NCBI RefSeq assembly: GCF_000716535.1
Contig: NZ_JNWV01000001.1
Span: 62,001 to 126,000 of the forward strand
DNA from: Streptomyces flaveolus
GTDB taxonomy: Bacteria > Actinomycetota > Actinomycetes > Streptomycetales > Streptomycetaceae
Direction of reading: 5' to 3'
DNA: 64,000 bases
Below the pieces are notes generated by a model that ran no database searches, was not told the origin of the DNA, and saw nothing but the letters and a program-made list of their open reading frames with translations. The position numbers were made by a program, and so were the translations under genes. Shown here in pieces: positions 46,692 to 55,345 of this stretch; the stretch's first letter is position 1; every line of letters begins with the position of its first letter.

Positions 46692-47222
46692 TCAGCCCTC
46701 GCGGGTCTCCACCACCACCGTCTCGATGACGACGTCGGCCAGCGGACGGTCGTTGCGTCCGGTCGGCACGTTCGCGATGGCGTCGACGACCTTCTGGGAG
46801 GCCGGGTCGGTGACCTCGCCGAAGATGGTGCGCTTGCCGTTCAGCCAGGTGCTCGGGGTGACGGTGATGAAGAACTGCGAGCCGTTGGTGCCCGGGCCTG
46901 CGTTGGCCATGGCCATCAGATAGGGGGTGTCGAAGGCCAGGTCCGGGTGGCATTCGTCCTCGAAGTCGTAACCGGGCCCGCCGAGGCCGTTGCCCAGGGG
47001 ATCACCGCCCTGGATCATGAACCCGCTCATGACGGAGTGGAAGACCGTGCCGTCGTAGAGCGGGTTTCTGCTCTTCTCGCCGGTGCCCGGGTGGGTCCAT
47101 TCGCGTTCGCCGCGGGCCAGCTCGACGAAGTTTCTGACCGTGACGGGGGCGTGGAGGGGGAAGAGCCGCACCTCGATGTCGCCGAGGGTGGTCTTCAAGG
47201 TGGCGTAGAGCTGCTCGGCCAC
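46692..47222 (-). CDS. ppiA: Cyclophilin-type peptidyl-prolyl isomerase
   Basis: 176 residues from the GTG at 47222 (GGAAGG 7 bases upstream). Signature stretches: FVELARGEREWTHPGTG, FHSVMSGFMIQGGDPLGNG, FEDECHPDLAFDTPYLMAMA, NAGPGTNGSQFFITV and GKRTIFGEV. Cytoplasmic folding catalyst without a signal peptide. It follows the rhomboid gene in the same direction (84 bases upstream of it). Confidence 0.95.
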   Translation of the reverse strand: MAEQLYATLKTTLGDIEVRLFPLHAPVTVRNFVELARGEREWTHPGTGEKSRNPLYDGTVFHSVMSGFMIQGGDPLGNGLGGPGYDFEDECHPDLAFDTPYLMAMANAGPGTNGSQFFITVTPSTWLNGKRTIFGEVTDPASQKVVDAIANVPTGRNDRPLADVVIETVVVETREG

Positions 47223-47496
47223 GATCTGCCTTCCGTCGTCGTCCGCCGCGACACCTCCGATCCTTCCACGCTCCCGTCCGCGCGTCGCCGGGCGGCCGTG
47301 ACTTGTGCGGGGCGGGCGGCGCGCGCCGGTGATTCGTGGCAGTGTCGACCGCAAGCCCCCGTTGCCCCGAATCACGCCGGAGGGGGAGATCGGCACCCGT
47401 ATGCCCGCCCGCACATGCCACACCGGCCGCGGACAGGCATGATCCGTAAAAGGGTGGAAAGTCGAAATACCGTACGCCACCGAGGAGGAGGAACCC

Positions 47497-48198
47497 GTGA
47501 CCCGCATCGACAGCGTGCGCGCCGCGACCGGCTCGGCGAAGGACAGCGTGCTGCACGCCGCGGAAGTGGTGGCGCCCTACGCCGACACGGCCAAGGAGCG
47601 TGCCGCGTACTACGCGCAGGAGGCACGCGTACGGCTGGCGCCCGTGGTGTCGCAGGCCGCCGAACAGGCCCGCGTGCAGTACGACGCCCGGCTCGCCCCG
47701 CGCCTGGAGCAGGCCCGCACGCATGTACCGCCGAAGGTGGACCTGGCCGCGCAGGAAGCCGCCGTCCGCACCCGCAAGGCGGCCCTGCAGGCCGCCGCCT
47801 ACTCACGTCCGAAGATCGAACACGCAGTGGCCGTGGCCGCTCCGGTCCGCGACGAGGCCGCCGCGCGCGGCGCCGCCGCGCTGGCCGCGCTGCGCGGCCA
47901 GGTCTCGGCCCAGGACATCCAGAAGCTGGCCCGGCGGAACGCCCGGCGGTCCCGGGCCGGCCGCACCCTGAAGGTGGTGGCGGTGCTGACCGCCCTGGCG
48001 GGAGGCGCCTTCGCGGCCTGGAAGTGGTGGGACAAGCAGGCCAACCCCGACTGGCTGGTCGAACCGCCCGCGGCGACGGAGGTCCCCGACGAGGGCCGCA
48101 TCACGTCCGTGGACGGCAGCGACGCCTCGGCCCTGGACCCCGAGGTCCAGGCCAAGCAGGCGGAGGACGACGCCGCGGACCGCGACGACGAGGTCTGA
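47497..48198 (+). CDS. DUF5324-family protein
   Basis: 233 residues, starting GTG at 47497 (GAGGAGGAGG upstream). The first 160 residues are Ala/Arg/Glu-rich helices resembling apolipoprotein-like repeats (VRAATGSAKDSVLHAAEVVA, AKERAAYYAQEARVRLAPVV). A transmembrane helix (LKVVAVLTALAGGAFAAWKW) and an acidic C-terminal tail follow. Probably a membrane-tethered, coiled helical protein; function unknown. Divergent from the cyclophilin gene; a strong terminator lies downstream. Confidence 0.78.
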   Translation: MTRIDSVRAATGSAKDSVLHAAEVVAPYADTAKERAAYYAQEARVRLAPVVSQAAEQARVQYDARLAPRLEQARTHVPPKVDLAAQEAAVRTRKAALQAAAYSRPKIEHAVAVAAPVRDEAAARGAAALAALRGQVSAQDIQKLARRNARRSRAGRTLKVVAVLTALAGGAFAAWKWWDKQANPDWLVEPPAATEVPDEGRITSVDGSDASALDPEVQAKQAEDDAADRDDEV

Positions 48199-48251
48199 GC
48201 GCCAGGCACACGTTCAGGAAGAAACCGGAAGACACCGGAAAGACACCAGGA

Positions 48252-48290
48252 GACCCTCCGGCCGTGATCGATCGGGCCGGAGGGTCTTTG
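48252..48290 (+). terminator. Terminator of the DUF5324 gene
   Basis: GACCCTCCGGCC pairs perfectly with GGCCGGAGGGTC around an 11-base loop, followed by TTTG. Confidence 0.9.
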
Positions 48291-48337
48291 TCGTACGCGC
48301 ACCCGGGTCGTGCCGCATGCGCCGGGAGCTTCGCACA

Positions 48338-48380
48338 AAATGCCCCCTGACACTGCGTTCCCGCAGGTCAGGGGGCATTT
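48338..48380 (-). terminator. Terminator downstream of tRNA-Ala
   Basis: AAATGCCCCCTGAC and GTCAGGGGGCATTT form a 14-bp perfect stem with a 15-base loop, 8 bases past the tRNA 3' end on the minus strand, followed by TTGTGC. Confidence 0.85.
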
Positions 48381-48387
48381 CTCGGCG

Positions 48388-48460
48388 TGGAGCCTAGGGG
48401 AGTCGAACCCCTGACATCCGCCATGCAAAGACGGCGCTCTACCAACTGAGCTAAGGCCCC
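48388..48460 (-). tRNA. tRNA-Ala(UGC)
   Basis: 73-nt tRNA on the minus strand. It has acceptor GGGGCCT with AGGCTCC and D arm GCTCAGTTGGTAGAGC. Anticodon loop TTTGCAT sits between CCGTC and GGCGG, giving anticodon TGC. T arm AGGGGTTCGACTCCCCT, discriminator A. No encoded CCA. Confidence 0.96.
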
Positions 48461-48591
48461 GAGAAGGAGCGACCGGCCGGAGGGATCACGTCCGGCGGGC
48501 GCCGCAGACCAGAGTACCGGGTCACCCCCCGTATCCCGCAAAAAGATTGGGGGTCCCCGCGGATGACCACTCTCCGTAAGATGCTCGACGT

Positions 48592-48609
48592 GGTTCGCTA
48601 CAGCGAACC
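48592..48609. promoter_or_regulatory. Palindromic operator upstream of the HTH gene
   Basis: GGTTCGCTACAGCGAACC: perfect 7-bp arms separated by TACA, ending 32 bases before the ATG of the HTH gene at 48642. Plausible autoregulatory site. Confidence 0.6.
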
Positions 48610-48641
48610 GCGGTTTTCAGGGGAAGCGATGGGGAGACGCA

Positions 48642-49190
48642 ATGGACGCCGCACAGCAGGAAGCCACCGCCAGAGCGCGGGAGCTGCAGCGGAACTGGTA
48701 CGGAGAGCCGTTGGGGGCGCTCTTCCGTAAGCTCATCGACGATCTCGGGCTGAACCAGGCCCGGCTCGCGGCGGTCCTGGGCCTGTCCGCACCGATGCTC
48801 TCGCAGCTCATGAGCGGCCAGCGCGCGAAGATCGGCAATCCGGCGGTGGTCCAGCGGGTGCAGCTGCTCCAGGAACTGGCGTCCCAGGTCGCGGACGGCA
48901 GCGTCAGCGCCGCCGAGGCGACCGAGCGGATGGACGAGATCAAGAAGTCGCAGGGGGGCTCCGTGCTCAGCAACACCACCCACACCACGAACAGTTCGGG
49001 CGTGCCCACGGTCAAGCGGGTGGTGCGGGAGATCCAGTCGCTGCTCCGCTCGGTGGCCGCCGCGGGTGACATCATCGACGCCGCGGACACCCTCGCCCCG
49101 AGCCACCCCGAACTCGCGGAGTTCCTCCGCGTCTACGGCGCCGGCCGCACCTCCGACGCCGTCGCGCACTACCAGTCCCACCAGAACTGA
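48642..49190 (+). CDS. HTH DNA-binding protein
   Basis: 182 residues. An HTH of the Cro/XRE type lies at about 30-70 (FRKLIDDLGLNQARLAAVLG, LSAPMLSQLMSGQRAKIGNP), followed by a helical domain with SVSAAEATERMDEIKKSQGG and a C-terminal domain (VRREIQSLLRSVAAAGDII). Related proteins are conserved beside a kinase gene in Streptomyces. The close upstream palindrome suggests autoregulation. The kinase gene begins 113 bases downstream. Confidence 0.85.
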   Translation: MDAAQQEATARARELQRNWYGEPLGALFRKLIDDLGLNQARLAAVLGLSAPMLSQLMSGQRAKIGNPAVVQRVQLLQELASQVADGSVSAAEATERMDEIKKSQGGSVLSNTTHTTNSSGVPTVKRVVREIQSLLRSVAAAGDIIDAADTLAPSHPELAEFLRVYGAGRTSDAVAHYQSHQN

Positions 49191-49302
49191 CCCGGCGGCC
49201 GGTTCGGGACGGGGGGTCCGGGCCGGCCGGAGGCGGGGTACGTCCCGCAGGAGTGCGGTGGCGTGGGGGTTTCGTCGGACCAGGGGAGGAGCGGCGGCTG
49301 CC

Positions 49303-50673
49303 ATGGGTGAGGTCTTCGCCGGCCGGTACGAGCTGGCCGACCCGATCGGACGCGGTGGGGTGGGCGCCGTGTGGCGTGCCTGGGACCACCGCCGCCGGCG
49401 GTACGTGGCCGCCAAGGTCCTCCAGCAGCGTGACGCCCACTCCCTGCTCCGCTTCGTCCGCGAGCAGGCCCTGCGCATCGACCACCCGCACGTCCTCGCC
49501 CCGGCGAGCTGGGCCGCCGACGACGACAAGGTGCTGTTCACCATGGACCTGGTCGCCGGCGGCTCCCTGGTCCATCTGGTCGGCGACTACGGCCCCCTCC
49601 CGCCGGCGTTCGTCTGCACGCTGCTGGACCAGCTGCTGTCCGGGCTCGCCGCCGTCCACGCAGAGGACGTCGTCCACCGGGACGTCAAGCCCGCCAACGT
49701 GCTCCTCGAAGCCACCGGCACCGGCCGGCCCCGGCTCAGGCTGTCCGACTTCGGGATCGCCATGCGGCTCGGGGAGCCCCGGCTGACGGAGACCAACCTC
49801 GTGGTGGGGACGCCCGGTTACCTGGCCCCCGAGCAGATGCTGGGCGCCGAACCCGACTTCCCGGCCGACCTGTTCGCCGTCGGCCTGGTCGCCCTGTACC
49901 TCCTCGAAGGCGCCAAGCCCGACGCCAAGGCGCTGGTGCAGTACTTCCTGGAACACGGAACGCCCGGCGCGCCCAAGGGCGTTCCGGAGCCGCTGTGGCA
50001 GGTCGTCGCCTCACTGCTCCAGCCCGATCCCGCGGACCGGTTCCGCACCGCCACGGGGGCGCGCAAGGCGCTCGCCGCCGCCGCGGAACTCCTGCCGGAA
50101 CCGGGTCCCGACGACGAGATCATCGAGATCTTCGACCAACTCGGCCCGCTGCCCCCGGGGTTCGGGCCCGACGGCCCCCTCCGGCAGGCCTCCGGTGTGG
50201 CGGCGGAACTGGTCCCGGGCGGGGGCGCCGGGTCCGGTGCGGCGGCTGATCCGGTGACGGGCAGGGCAGTCGAGGGTGCCGACGGTGGGTCGGCCGGCCC
50301 CGTTCCGGGTTCCGCGGTGGACGCGCGTCCGACGCCCACGTCCACCGGTTCCCTCTCGGACACCGGGAGCTTCCGCCTGCCACCTCCCCAGCAATCACCC
50401 GTCCCCCCGGTCCCGCCCCCGCATCCGGTATCGACCCCGCCCCCGGTCCCCGTACCGGCTCCGGACCCCCGCATCGACACCGCCACCGCCGCCTACACCA
50501 CCCGCGACCCACAGGTTCCACCGCCCTCACCGGCCCCCCGACCACCCACCCGCGGGCGTCGGGCGCGGCGCGCGGCCCGGCGGCCCGGTCCCCCGGCCGG
50601 GGCCGCGATCCCGCTCCTGCTGCTGGCGCTAGCCTGCTACGCCGTGGGTTTCTGGGCGCTGGCCCGGGTGTGA
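49303..50673 (+). CDS. Ser/Thr protein kinase with a C-terminal membrane anchor
   Basis: 456 residues from the ATG at 49303 (GGGGAGGAG upstream). Kinase domain about 1-265: GRGGVGAVWRAWD, VAAKVLQQ with K38, VVHRDVKPANVLLE, LSDFGIAMRLG. A Pro-rich region of about 150 residues follows and the protein ends in one hydrophobic helix (AAIPLLLLALACYAVGFWAL). No PASTA or other sensor domain, so the ligand would be sensed differently. The last 37 bases overlap the end of the convergent gene at 50637. Confidence 0.9.
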   Translation: MGEVFAGRYELADPIGRGGVGAVWRAWDHRRRRYVAAKVLQQRDAHSLLRFVREQALRIDHPHVLAPASWAADDDKVLFTMDLVAGGSLVHLVGDYGPLPPAFVCTLLDQLLSGLAAVHAEDVVHRDVKPANVLLEATGTGRPRLRLSDFGIAMRLGEPRLTETNLVVGTPGYLAPEQMLGAEPDFPADLFAVGLVALYLLEGAKPDAKALVQYFLEHGTPGAPKGVPEPLWQVVASLLQPDPADRFRTATGARKALAAAAELLPEPGPDDEIIEIFDQLGPLPPGFGPDGPLRQASGVAAELVPGGGAGSGAAADPVTGRAVEGADGGSAGPVPGSAVDARPTPTSTGSLSDTGSFRLPPPQQSPVPPVPPPHPVSTPPPVPVPAPDPRIDTATAAYTTRDPQVPPPSPAPRPPTRGRRARRAARRPGPPAGAAIPLLLLALACYAVGFWALARV

Positions 50674-52136
50674 GCCCGCCGGGCCGCCACCGTCCACCCG
50701 CCCAGGACCAGCAGCAGCGCGGTACCCGTGCCGATCCCGCCGGCGGCGACCAGCCGCATCGTCCGGTCGTCGGACCCGCCCCCGGTGCCCCCGGTCAGCG
50801 CGGCCTCACGGTCGTCGTGGGTGACCGTGAAGACGTCGTCCGGCACGGGCCGGCCGGCGTACGCGGGCCCCGGCTGCGCCTGTCCGCGCACCCGGACCCG
50901 CAGGGTCACCTCGAACGGACCCTGCCCGAAGGTGTCGGCCAGCCGCGCGCTGAGGTGCAGGACCAGGTAGTACTCGCCGGCGAAGCGGACGGAGGTCACC
51001 CCGGCGGGAACGGCGTACCGGTTGGCGTACCCCACCGGCGGGAGCGGTGCGAGGGCGGCTGACTTCGGGGTGCCGGTGTAGCCGAGGGAGGCGTCGTCGA
51101 CGTGACCGCGGACGGGGTTGTAGAGGGAGAGGCCGAGGGCGCCGCCGACGTAGCCGTGGCCCGGGGCGCCGTCCAGCTCGGCGGAGGCGTGCAGTTGCCG
51201 GCCCCAGTCCAGCGGCACCTTGTAGAAGCGGGTCTCACCGGGGGTGAGGCGGGTGCGCCAGATCCCTTGGCCCACCGCGCGCGCCGTGGCGAAACCGGTG
51301 CCGCCGGAGCGGTCTTCGGGGGTGCCGGCGAGGGGCTGCGGTGTGGTGGAGTCCCAGGGCCGCGGTGCGGTGGTGGGTCCGGCCTCGGCGAGGCCGGGTT
51401 CCGTGGCGGGCGCGATCTCCAGGTCCCACGGCTCGGCGGAGGCCGCCGCCCCGGAGCCCTCGGCGTCGAGGCGTTCCACGAGCAGGTAGTACGTCCCCCC
51501 GCCCTGGCACAGCGCCTTGCCGGCCTCGCGCTGGGCCAGGGCCGTGACCGGGCGCGGGCTGAGCCCGGCGCCGATGCGGGCGGAGTCGTAGAAGCAGGAG
51601 GTGCCGTTCGCGTCCCGGAGCGAGACGCGGATGCCGTCGGTGGAGGAGACGGTGGTGTCCGCCGGTGGTACGGCGGTGACGGGGGCGTACGCCGTGTCCG
51701 TGGCGGTCAGGCGGAGGCGGTAGTAGAGCCTGCCGTCGCGGGGCAGGGAGCTGCGGTAGGTGTGGCCGGGGTCGAGCAGGACGGCGTCCGTGGGGCTCTT
51801 CGTGCCCGCGACCGTCCGGGCGCCGGGGGTGAAGGCGTAGGACCCCGGGCGTGCGTCGGCGGCGGCCGGAGCACCGGCCGGCACGGCGAGGGCGGCGGTC
51901 GGCGGGGCGAGGACGGCGGAGAGCCCCAGCAGCAGCGCGATCACGGCACTCTGGGCGACGACCGCCCGCCGTCGCGCCCACGCCCGCGCCGGACACGCCG
52001 CCGACCACCCGGCCGACCCCGCCCCCGCCGCCGTACCGCCCCCTCGGCCCCGCACGCGCCACACCCCCAGTCGTCGGACGGCCGCACCGGACCGGCGGAC
52101 CGCAGGCCCATCCTGCCCCGGCCGCCGCTGCGCCAT
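50637..52136 (-). CDS. Secreted, membrane-anchored protein of unknown family
   Basis: 499 residues. An Arg-rich N-terminus precedes a hydrophobic signal (AVIALLLGLSAVLAPPTAAL), a beta-rich extracellular region with two domains (GHTYRSSLPRDGRLYYRLRL at about 122-141 and LTPGETRFYKVPLDWGRQLH at about 297-316), and a C-terminal transmembrane helix (GTGTALLLVLGGWTVA) with a basic tail. This architecture fits a type I surface protein; I do not recognise the family. Convergent overlap of 37 bases with the kinase gene suggests antisense coupling or just compact ends. Confidence 0.75.
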   Translation of the reverse strand: MAQRRPGQDGPAVRRSGAAVRRLGVWRVRGRGGGTAAGAGSAGWSAACPARAWARRRAVVAQSAVIALLLGLSAVLAPPTAALAVPAGAPAAADARPGSYAFTPGARTVAGTKSPTDAVLLDPGHTYRSSLPRDGRLYYRLRLTATDTAYAPVTAVPPADTTVSSTDGIRVSLRDANGTSCFYDSARIGAGLSPRPVTALAQREAGKALCQGGGTYYLLVERLDAEGSGAAASAEPWDLEIAPATEPGLAEAGPTTAPRPWDSTTPQPLAGTPEDRSGGTGFATARAVGQGIWRTRLTPGETRFYKVPLDWGRQLHASAELDGAPGHGYVGGALGLSLYNPVRGHVDDASLGYTGTPKSAALAPLPPVGYANRYAVPAGVTSVRFAGEYYLVLHLSARLADTFGQGPFEVTLRVRVRGQAQPGPAYAGRPVPDDVFTVTHDDREAALTGGTGGGSDDRTMRLVAAGGIGTGTALLLVLGGWTVAARRAHTRASAQKPTA

Positions 52137-52315
52137 CCGGGCAACGCGTACGCCCGTCCGAAACGCCCGGCACCGTCCGGCACCGTCCGCCCCGGCCGTC
52201 TACCGCACCCGCCGGGACCCCGCAACACGAAGCGGGGGCCCGCCCGACACGGCCGGGGAACGCGAAACCCCGACCGCGCAGGCGGCCGGGGTCGGTACAG
52301 ATCGGGTATCGGGAC

Positions 52316-52444
52316 TCACGAACCCGTGGGCACGGAGTCAGTCGCCTCCGTCCACAGATCCTGCTCGGCGCGATCCGCCTGGATCTGGCGGTACACGAGG
52401 AGCCCGCCGATGGCGGCCAGTGCGACCAGGAGCAGCTTCTTCAC
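52316..52444 (-). CDS. DLW-39-type small protein
   Basis: 42 residues, from the GTG at 52444 (V in VKKLLLVALAAIGGLLVYRQ). One N-terminal hydrophobic helix, then the QDLWTEATDSV segment that names the DLW-39 family of actinobacterial micro-proteins. In other genomes the gene lies near gyrA and tRNA-Ile, which agrees with the position here. Function unknown. It is inside a longer frame that begins at 52618, but only this part has conserved features. Confidence 0.75.
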   Translation of the reverse strand: MKKLLLVALAAIGGLLVYRQIQADRAEQDLWTEATDSVPTGS

Positions 52445-52699
52445 CGCGCGACCTCGTCTTTCCTTGACGTAGGGGACCTCTGGCGCCCGACTATACACAC
52501 CGACCGATATCGATCGGTGACCTGCGTCGAGGCCCAACTCCCGCCTCGGGCAGCGGCCGAGGTTCCTCGCCCCCGTGCACCCGTCCGAGTGGTGTTGATC
52601 TGAACATCGACGCGCCACGGGCGTCGGTCCACCACTTCCCGGCCCACATACACATCATGAGGAAAGTACGCAAATCGCCCGACCCGAAAGTGAGGGGCC
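52445..52699. other. Divergent promoter region of the DLW-39 and secreted-protein genes
   Basis: 255 bases, no gene. ATATCGATCGGT near 52505 is a partial palindrome (ATATCGAT), the only eye-catching element. Confidence 0.35.
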
Positions 52700-53083
52700 A
52701 TGACCGCCCAGAACAAGGTCATGAAGCTGTGGACCGCCATCGTCACCGCCTTCCTCGCGCTGTGCACGGCGCTCGGACTCGTCTCCGCCACCACCACGAC
52801 CGCCGCCGCGGCCGCACCCCGGACCGAGACCCCCAGCACCGACACCGGCACCGCGCACCGCACCACCCCGACGATCCCGGCGATGCGCCACTGGGCCTGG
52901 TCCTACGCCAGGGCCCTGCCCCCCACGATGAAGCAGCGGATCCGGGCCGAGGCCCACGGCAAGACGCCGAGCTGCCGCCACCGCCCCCTGACCGAGACAG
53001 AGACGGAAGCACAGCCGTGGGTACCGGAACAGACGGGGACCAGGGCCCACGACCAGCACCTCTCGGACTCCCTCGACTGCTGA
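52700..53083 (+). CDS. Small secreted hypothetical protein
   Basis: 127 residues. A signal peptide-like start (VMKLWTAIVTAFLALCTALG) followed by a Thr/Ala-rich stretch and a short region with MRHWAWSYARALPPTMKQRI. It may be DUF6344-like, but this is from memory. The C-terminus has Thr/Glu repeats (TETETEAQ). Only two cysteines appear in the mature part. A strong hairpin follows, so it is transcribed alone. Confidence 0.65.
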   Translation: MTAQNKVMKLWTAIVTAFLALCTALGLVSATTTTAAAAAPRTETPSTDTGTAHRTTPTIPAMRHWAWSYARALPPTMKQRIRAEAHGKTPSCRHRPLTETETEAQPWVPEQTGTRAHDQHLSDSLDC

Positions 53084-53155
53084 TCCCTCCCCCACCGCAG
53101 TACCGCAACGTCTCGACCGCACGGCGACTTGCGTACGCACCAGTCGACACGAAAC

Positions 53156-53185
53156 AGACCCCCGGCCGGGTTCGGCCGGGGGTCT
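53156..53185 (+). terminator. Perfect hairpin terminator
   Basis: AGACCCCCGGCCG pairs with CGGCCGGGGGTCT (13 bp, GGTT loop), with CTTTT a few bases later. Confidence 0.88.
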
Positions 53186-53257
53186 CGCGCTTTTCCCCGG
53201 TAGGTCATCCTCGTACGACAACGACCGCACCCCCACGGAAAGGTGGTGAGCGCTGCC

Positions 53258-54028
53258 GTGAACCGGCGCGTCACCGTAGTCACCGCTGTCCACGGCCCGT
53301 CCGCCCGGTTCCTGCCGGACGCGTACGCGTCCCTGTGCGCACAGCGGCTGCCCGCAGGCTGGGAGTGGGAGTGGGTCGTCCAGGAGGACGGCACGACGGA
53401 CGCGGTCCGCCGCCACGTCCCGGACGACGCCCGCGTGAGCTTCCGCCAGGGCCGGCCGGGCGGGCCCGGGGTCGCCCGGACGGTCGCGCTGGCGCGCGCC
53501 GAGGGCGTGTACGTGAAGGTGCTGGACGCCGACGACCAGCTCACCCCGGGCGCGCTCGCCCGCGACCTGGCCGTGCTGGAGACGGACGACACCGTCGGCT
53601 GGACGACGTGCCGCGTCCTGGACCTGCTGCCCGACGGCTCCACGGCCGCCTTCCCCGGCGACCCCGACGAGGGCCCCATCGAGCGCGGCACCGTCCTCGA
53701 CCACTGGAAGCGGAACGGCTTTTTGGCCCCGGTCCACCCGGCGAGCCTGTGCGTACGGCGGGAACTGCTCACCGCACTGGGCGGCTGGATGGCGCTGCCG
53801 GCCTCGGAGGACACCGGCCTGCTGCTGGCGCTGGACGCGGTGAGCCGCGGCTGGTTCTCGGCGGAGCCCGGTCTGCTGTACCGCAAGTGGGCGGGTCAGG
53901 TCACGGGGCAGGCGGCCCATGTCGACCCCGCCGAACGCGAGGCCCGCATGGCGGTCGCGGAGGCACGGGCGCGCGCGCTCGCCGCCTTCGGCTGGACCTA
54001 TCCGCCGGGTCCGGCCGCCGCTCGGTGA
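53258..54028 (+). CDS. Family 2 glycosyltransferase
   Basis: 256 residues from the GTG at 53258 (VNRRVTVVTAVHGPS); GTGs at 53243 and 53246 are alternative starts. GT-A fold: VVQEDGTTDAVRRH (nucleotide binding), VKVLDADDQLTPGALARDLA (DxD-like DAD) and LPASEDTGLLLALDAV (ED catalytic-type motif). No transmembrane helix. It transfers a sugar from an activated donor to an unknown acceptor, perhaps a cell-wall glycan. No glycan-related neighbour is visible. Confidence 0.85.
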   Translation: MNRRVTVVTAVHGPSARFLPDAYASLCAQRLPAGWEWEWVVQEDGTTDAVRRHVPDDARVSFRQGRPGGPGVARTVALARAEGVYVKVLDADDQLTPGALARDLAVLETDDTVGWTTCRVLDLLPDGSTAAFPGDPDEGPIERGTVLDHWKRNGFLAPVHPASLCVRRELLTALGGWMALPASEDTGLLLALDAVSRGWFSAEPGLLYRKWAGQVTGQAAHVDPAEREARMAVAEARARALAAFGWTYPPGPAAAR

Positions 54029-54067
54029 CCACGGCCGCGCTGTTCGTGTCCGCTGCGGGCGGCCACG

Positions 54068-54268
54068 CTATTCGCTGAGGACGATCGCCTGCGAGGGGCA
54101 CTTCTCGACGGCCTCCAGGACCGCCTCCCGGACCCGCGGGTCCTCGGCCGCGTCCGCTCCGCCGGGCCGTACGACGCCGTACCCGTCCTCGAACGCGAAC
54201 ACGGCCGGCGCCCGGTGCGCGCACTCGGCGGAGCCGTAGCACAGGGAGCGGTCGACGGAGACCTTCAT
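54068..54268 (-). CDS. [3Fe-4S]-type ferredoxin
   Basis: 66 residues. The sequence DRSLCYGSAECAHRAPAVF and the terminal CPSQAIVL give three cysteines in the C-x5-C ... C-P arrangement typical of actinobacterial ferredoxins serving cytochrome P450s. No P450 gene is adjacent, so its partner is elsewhere. Only one GAGGACAG lies upstream. Confidence 0.88.
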   Translation of the reverse strand: MKVSVDRSLCYGSAECAHRAPAVFAFEDGYGVVRPGGADAAEDPRVREAVLEAVEKCPSQAIVLSE

Positions 54269-54357
54269 CTGTCCTCCAGTCGTGGGCGGTGCCTTCAGGT
54301 GACCTTCAGGACGTCACTGCCCGGCAGCGCCCCTCCTGAACCGGACCACCGGATCGG

Positions 54358-54831
54358 CTACCGCTGCCCGCCCGCCGCCGCCAGCCAGTGGGCCACCCGG
54401 CGGACCGTCGGCTCGTCGAGCCGGTCGGCCAGGGTGCGGACCGCCTCGCCGTCCTCGGGGCCCAGGTCGTACAGGCCCGCCTTGCTCAGCCCGGCCATGA
54501 GCACCTGGTGGCGGCGGTCCGTCATGCGTTCCGCGAGCCGGGTCGGTTCCGGGGAGCCGGGCGCGGGCCGCTCCGGTGCGGGGGCGGGCGCCTTGGCGGA
54601 CGGGGTGTCGAAGAGGTGCCAGGCCCCGTGCTCGGGGCCCCAGAGCGCGACCGTCACCTCGTCTCCGCGCGCCCGCGCGGTCCGGGTCATGTCACCGACG
54701 GCGTACAGCACGGGAGCCCGGTACGGGGACTGCGCGCCCACCGTCCAGGAGCCCCGCGCGGGCTCGTGGAACATCGCGACCCAGCGTGGTTCGCCAGGCG
54801 GTCGCGGGCACCGGGGACGCTGCTTCTCCAT
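54358..54831 (-). CDS. Hypothetical protein behind a palindromic operator
   Basis: 157 residues from the ATG at 54831 (AAGGGGTGAG upstream). Not recognised. Features: Pro/Arg-rich start, RWVAMFHEPARGSWTVGAQ, WGPEHGAWHLFDTPS, an Ala/Pro-rich linker, then a helical C-terminal domain (TRLAERMTDRRHQVLMAGLS, VRRVAHWLAAAGGQR). The promoter carries a palindrome at 54871-54891 that resembles the one before the acyl-CoA dehydrogenase, suggesting control by a TetR-type repressor. Confidence 0.6.
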   Translation of the reverse strand: MEKQRPRCPRPPGEPRWVAMFHEPARGSWTVGAQSPYRAPVLYAVGDMTRTARARGDEVTVALWGPEHGAWHLFDTPSAKAPAPAPERPAPGSPEPTRLAERMTDRRHQVLMAGLSKAGLYDLGPEDGEAVRTLADRLDEPTVRRVAHWLAAAGGQR

Positions 54832-54870
54832 GGCACTCACCCCTTCGGGAACGACGGGCGAGCCGAACCG

Positions 54871-54891
54871 TATCTGACGTACCGTCAGATA
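54871..54891. promoter_or_regulatory. TetR-type palindrome in the 54.8-kb promoter
   Basis: A 21-base near-palindrome with core ATCTGACGTACCGTCAGAT, 40 bases upstream of the gene at 54831. Its right part, ACCGTCAGAT, also occurs at 23311-23320. Confidence 0.65.
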
Positions 54892-55345
54892 GCCAGGTTC
54901 CCGCCCGCCCGGCACCGGTCCCTCCCCTCGTGGGGACCGGTGCCGGACGGTGCGGGTCATTCGACCCACGCCAAGTCGGCGGGACGGCGCGGATCGAAGA
55001 ACTGGGGACGGCTTCCGGGGTGCGCGCGGGTGGCGCGGGCGGGCGCGGTCGGGGCGGGGTGTGCGGGTGTACGTGGGTGTGCGTGAGGCTCACCCGCCGG
55101 GCGCGATGTGAGGTGGCCGACTTTGACCGAGAACGTTCGGTGCCATGGGCTGTCTCTCCGAGCGCTGAGCCGGTGGCCTGTCCGGACGGTGAGTGACGGG
55201 TCCGCTACCGGGTTCGGATCCTGCCATCTGTCGCCGCCGCGGAGGAGGTTCCGGTCTCCGGTCCGACCCTTAACCGCAGGTCAGGCGTATAAGGTGAGTT
55301 TTCCGGTCCGGACGTCACACGCGGGGGAAAGTAAGGGGTGGGACC
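54892..55345. other. Intergenic region upstream of the STAND-WD40 gene
   Basis: No gene of convincing coding quality. ACCGAGAACGTTCGGT at 55126-55141 contains a perfect GAACGTTC palindrome and may be an operator for the large gene starting at 55346. GT-rich sequence at 55055-55090 is low-complexity. Confidence 0.45.

Noticed and set aside
55126..55141. ACCGAGAACGTTCGGT as a further PaaR site
   Set aside because: The spacing of the ACCG and CGGT arms differs from the paa operators, so it was kept only as an unassigned palindrome.
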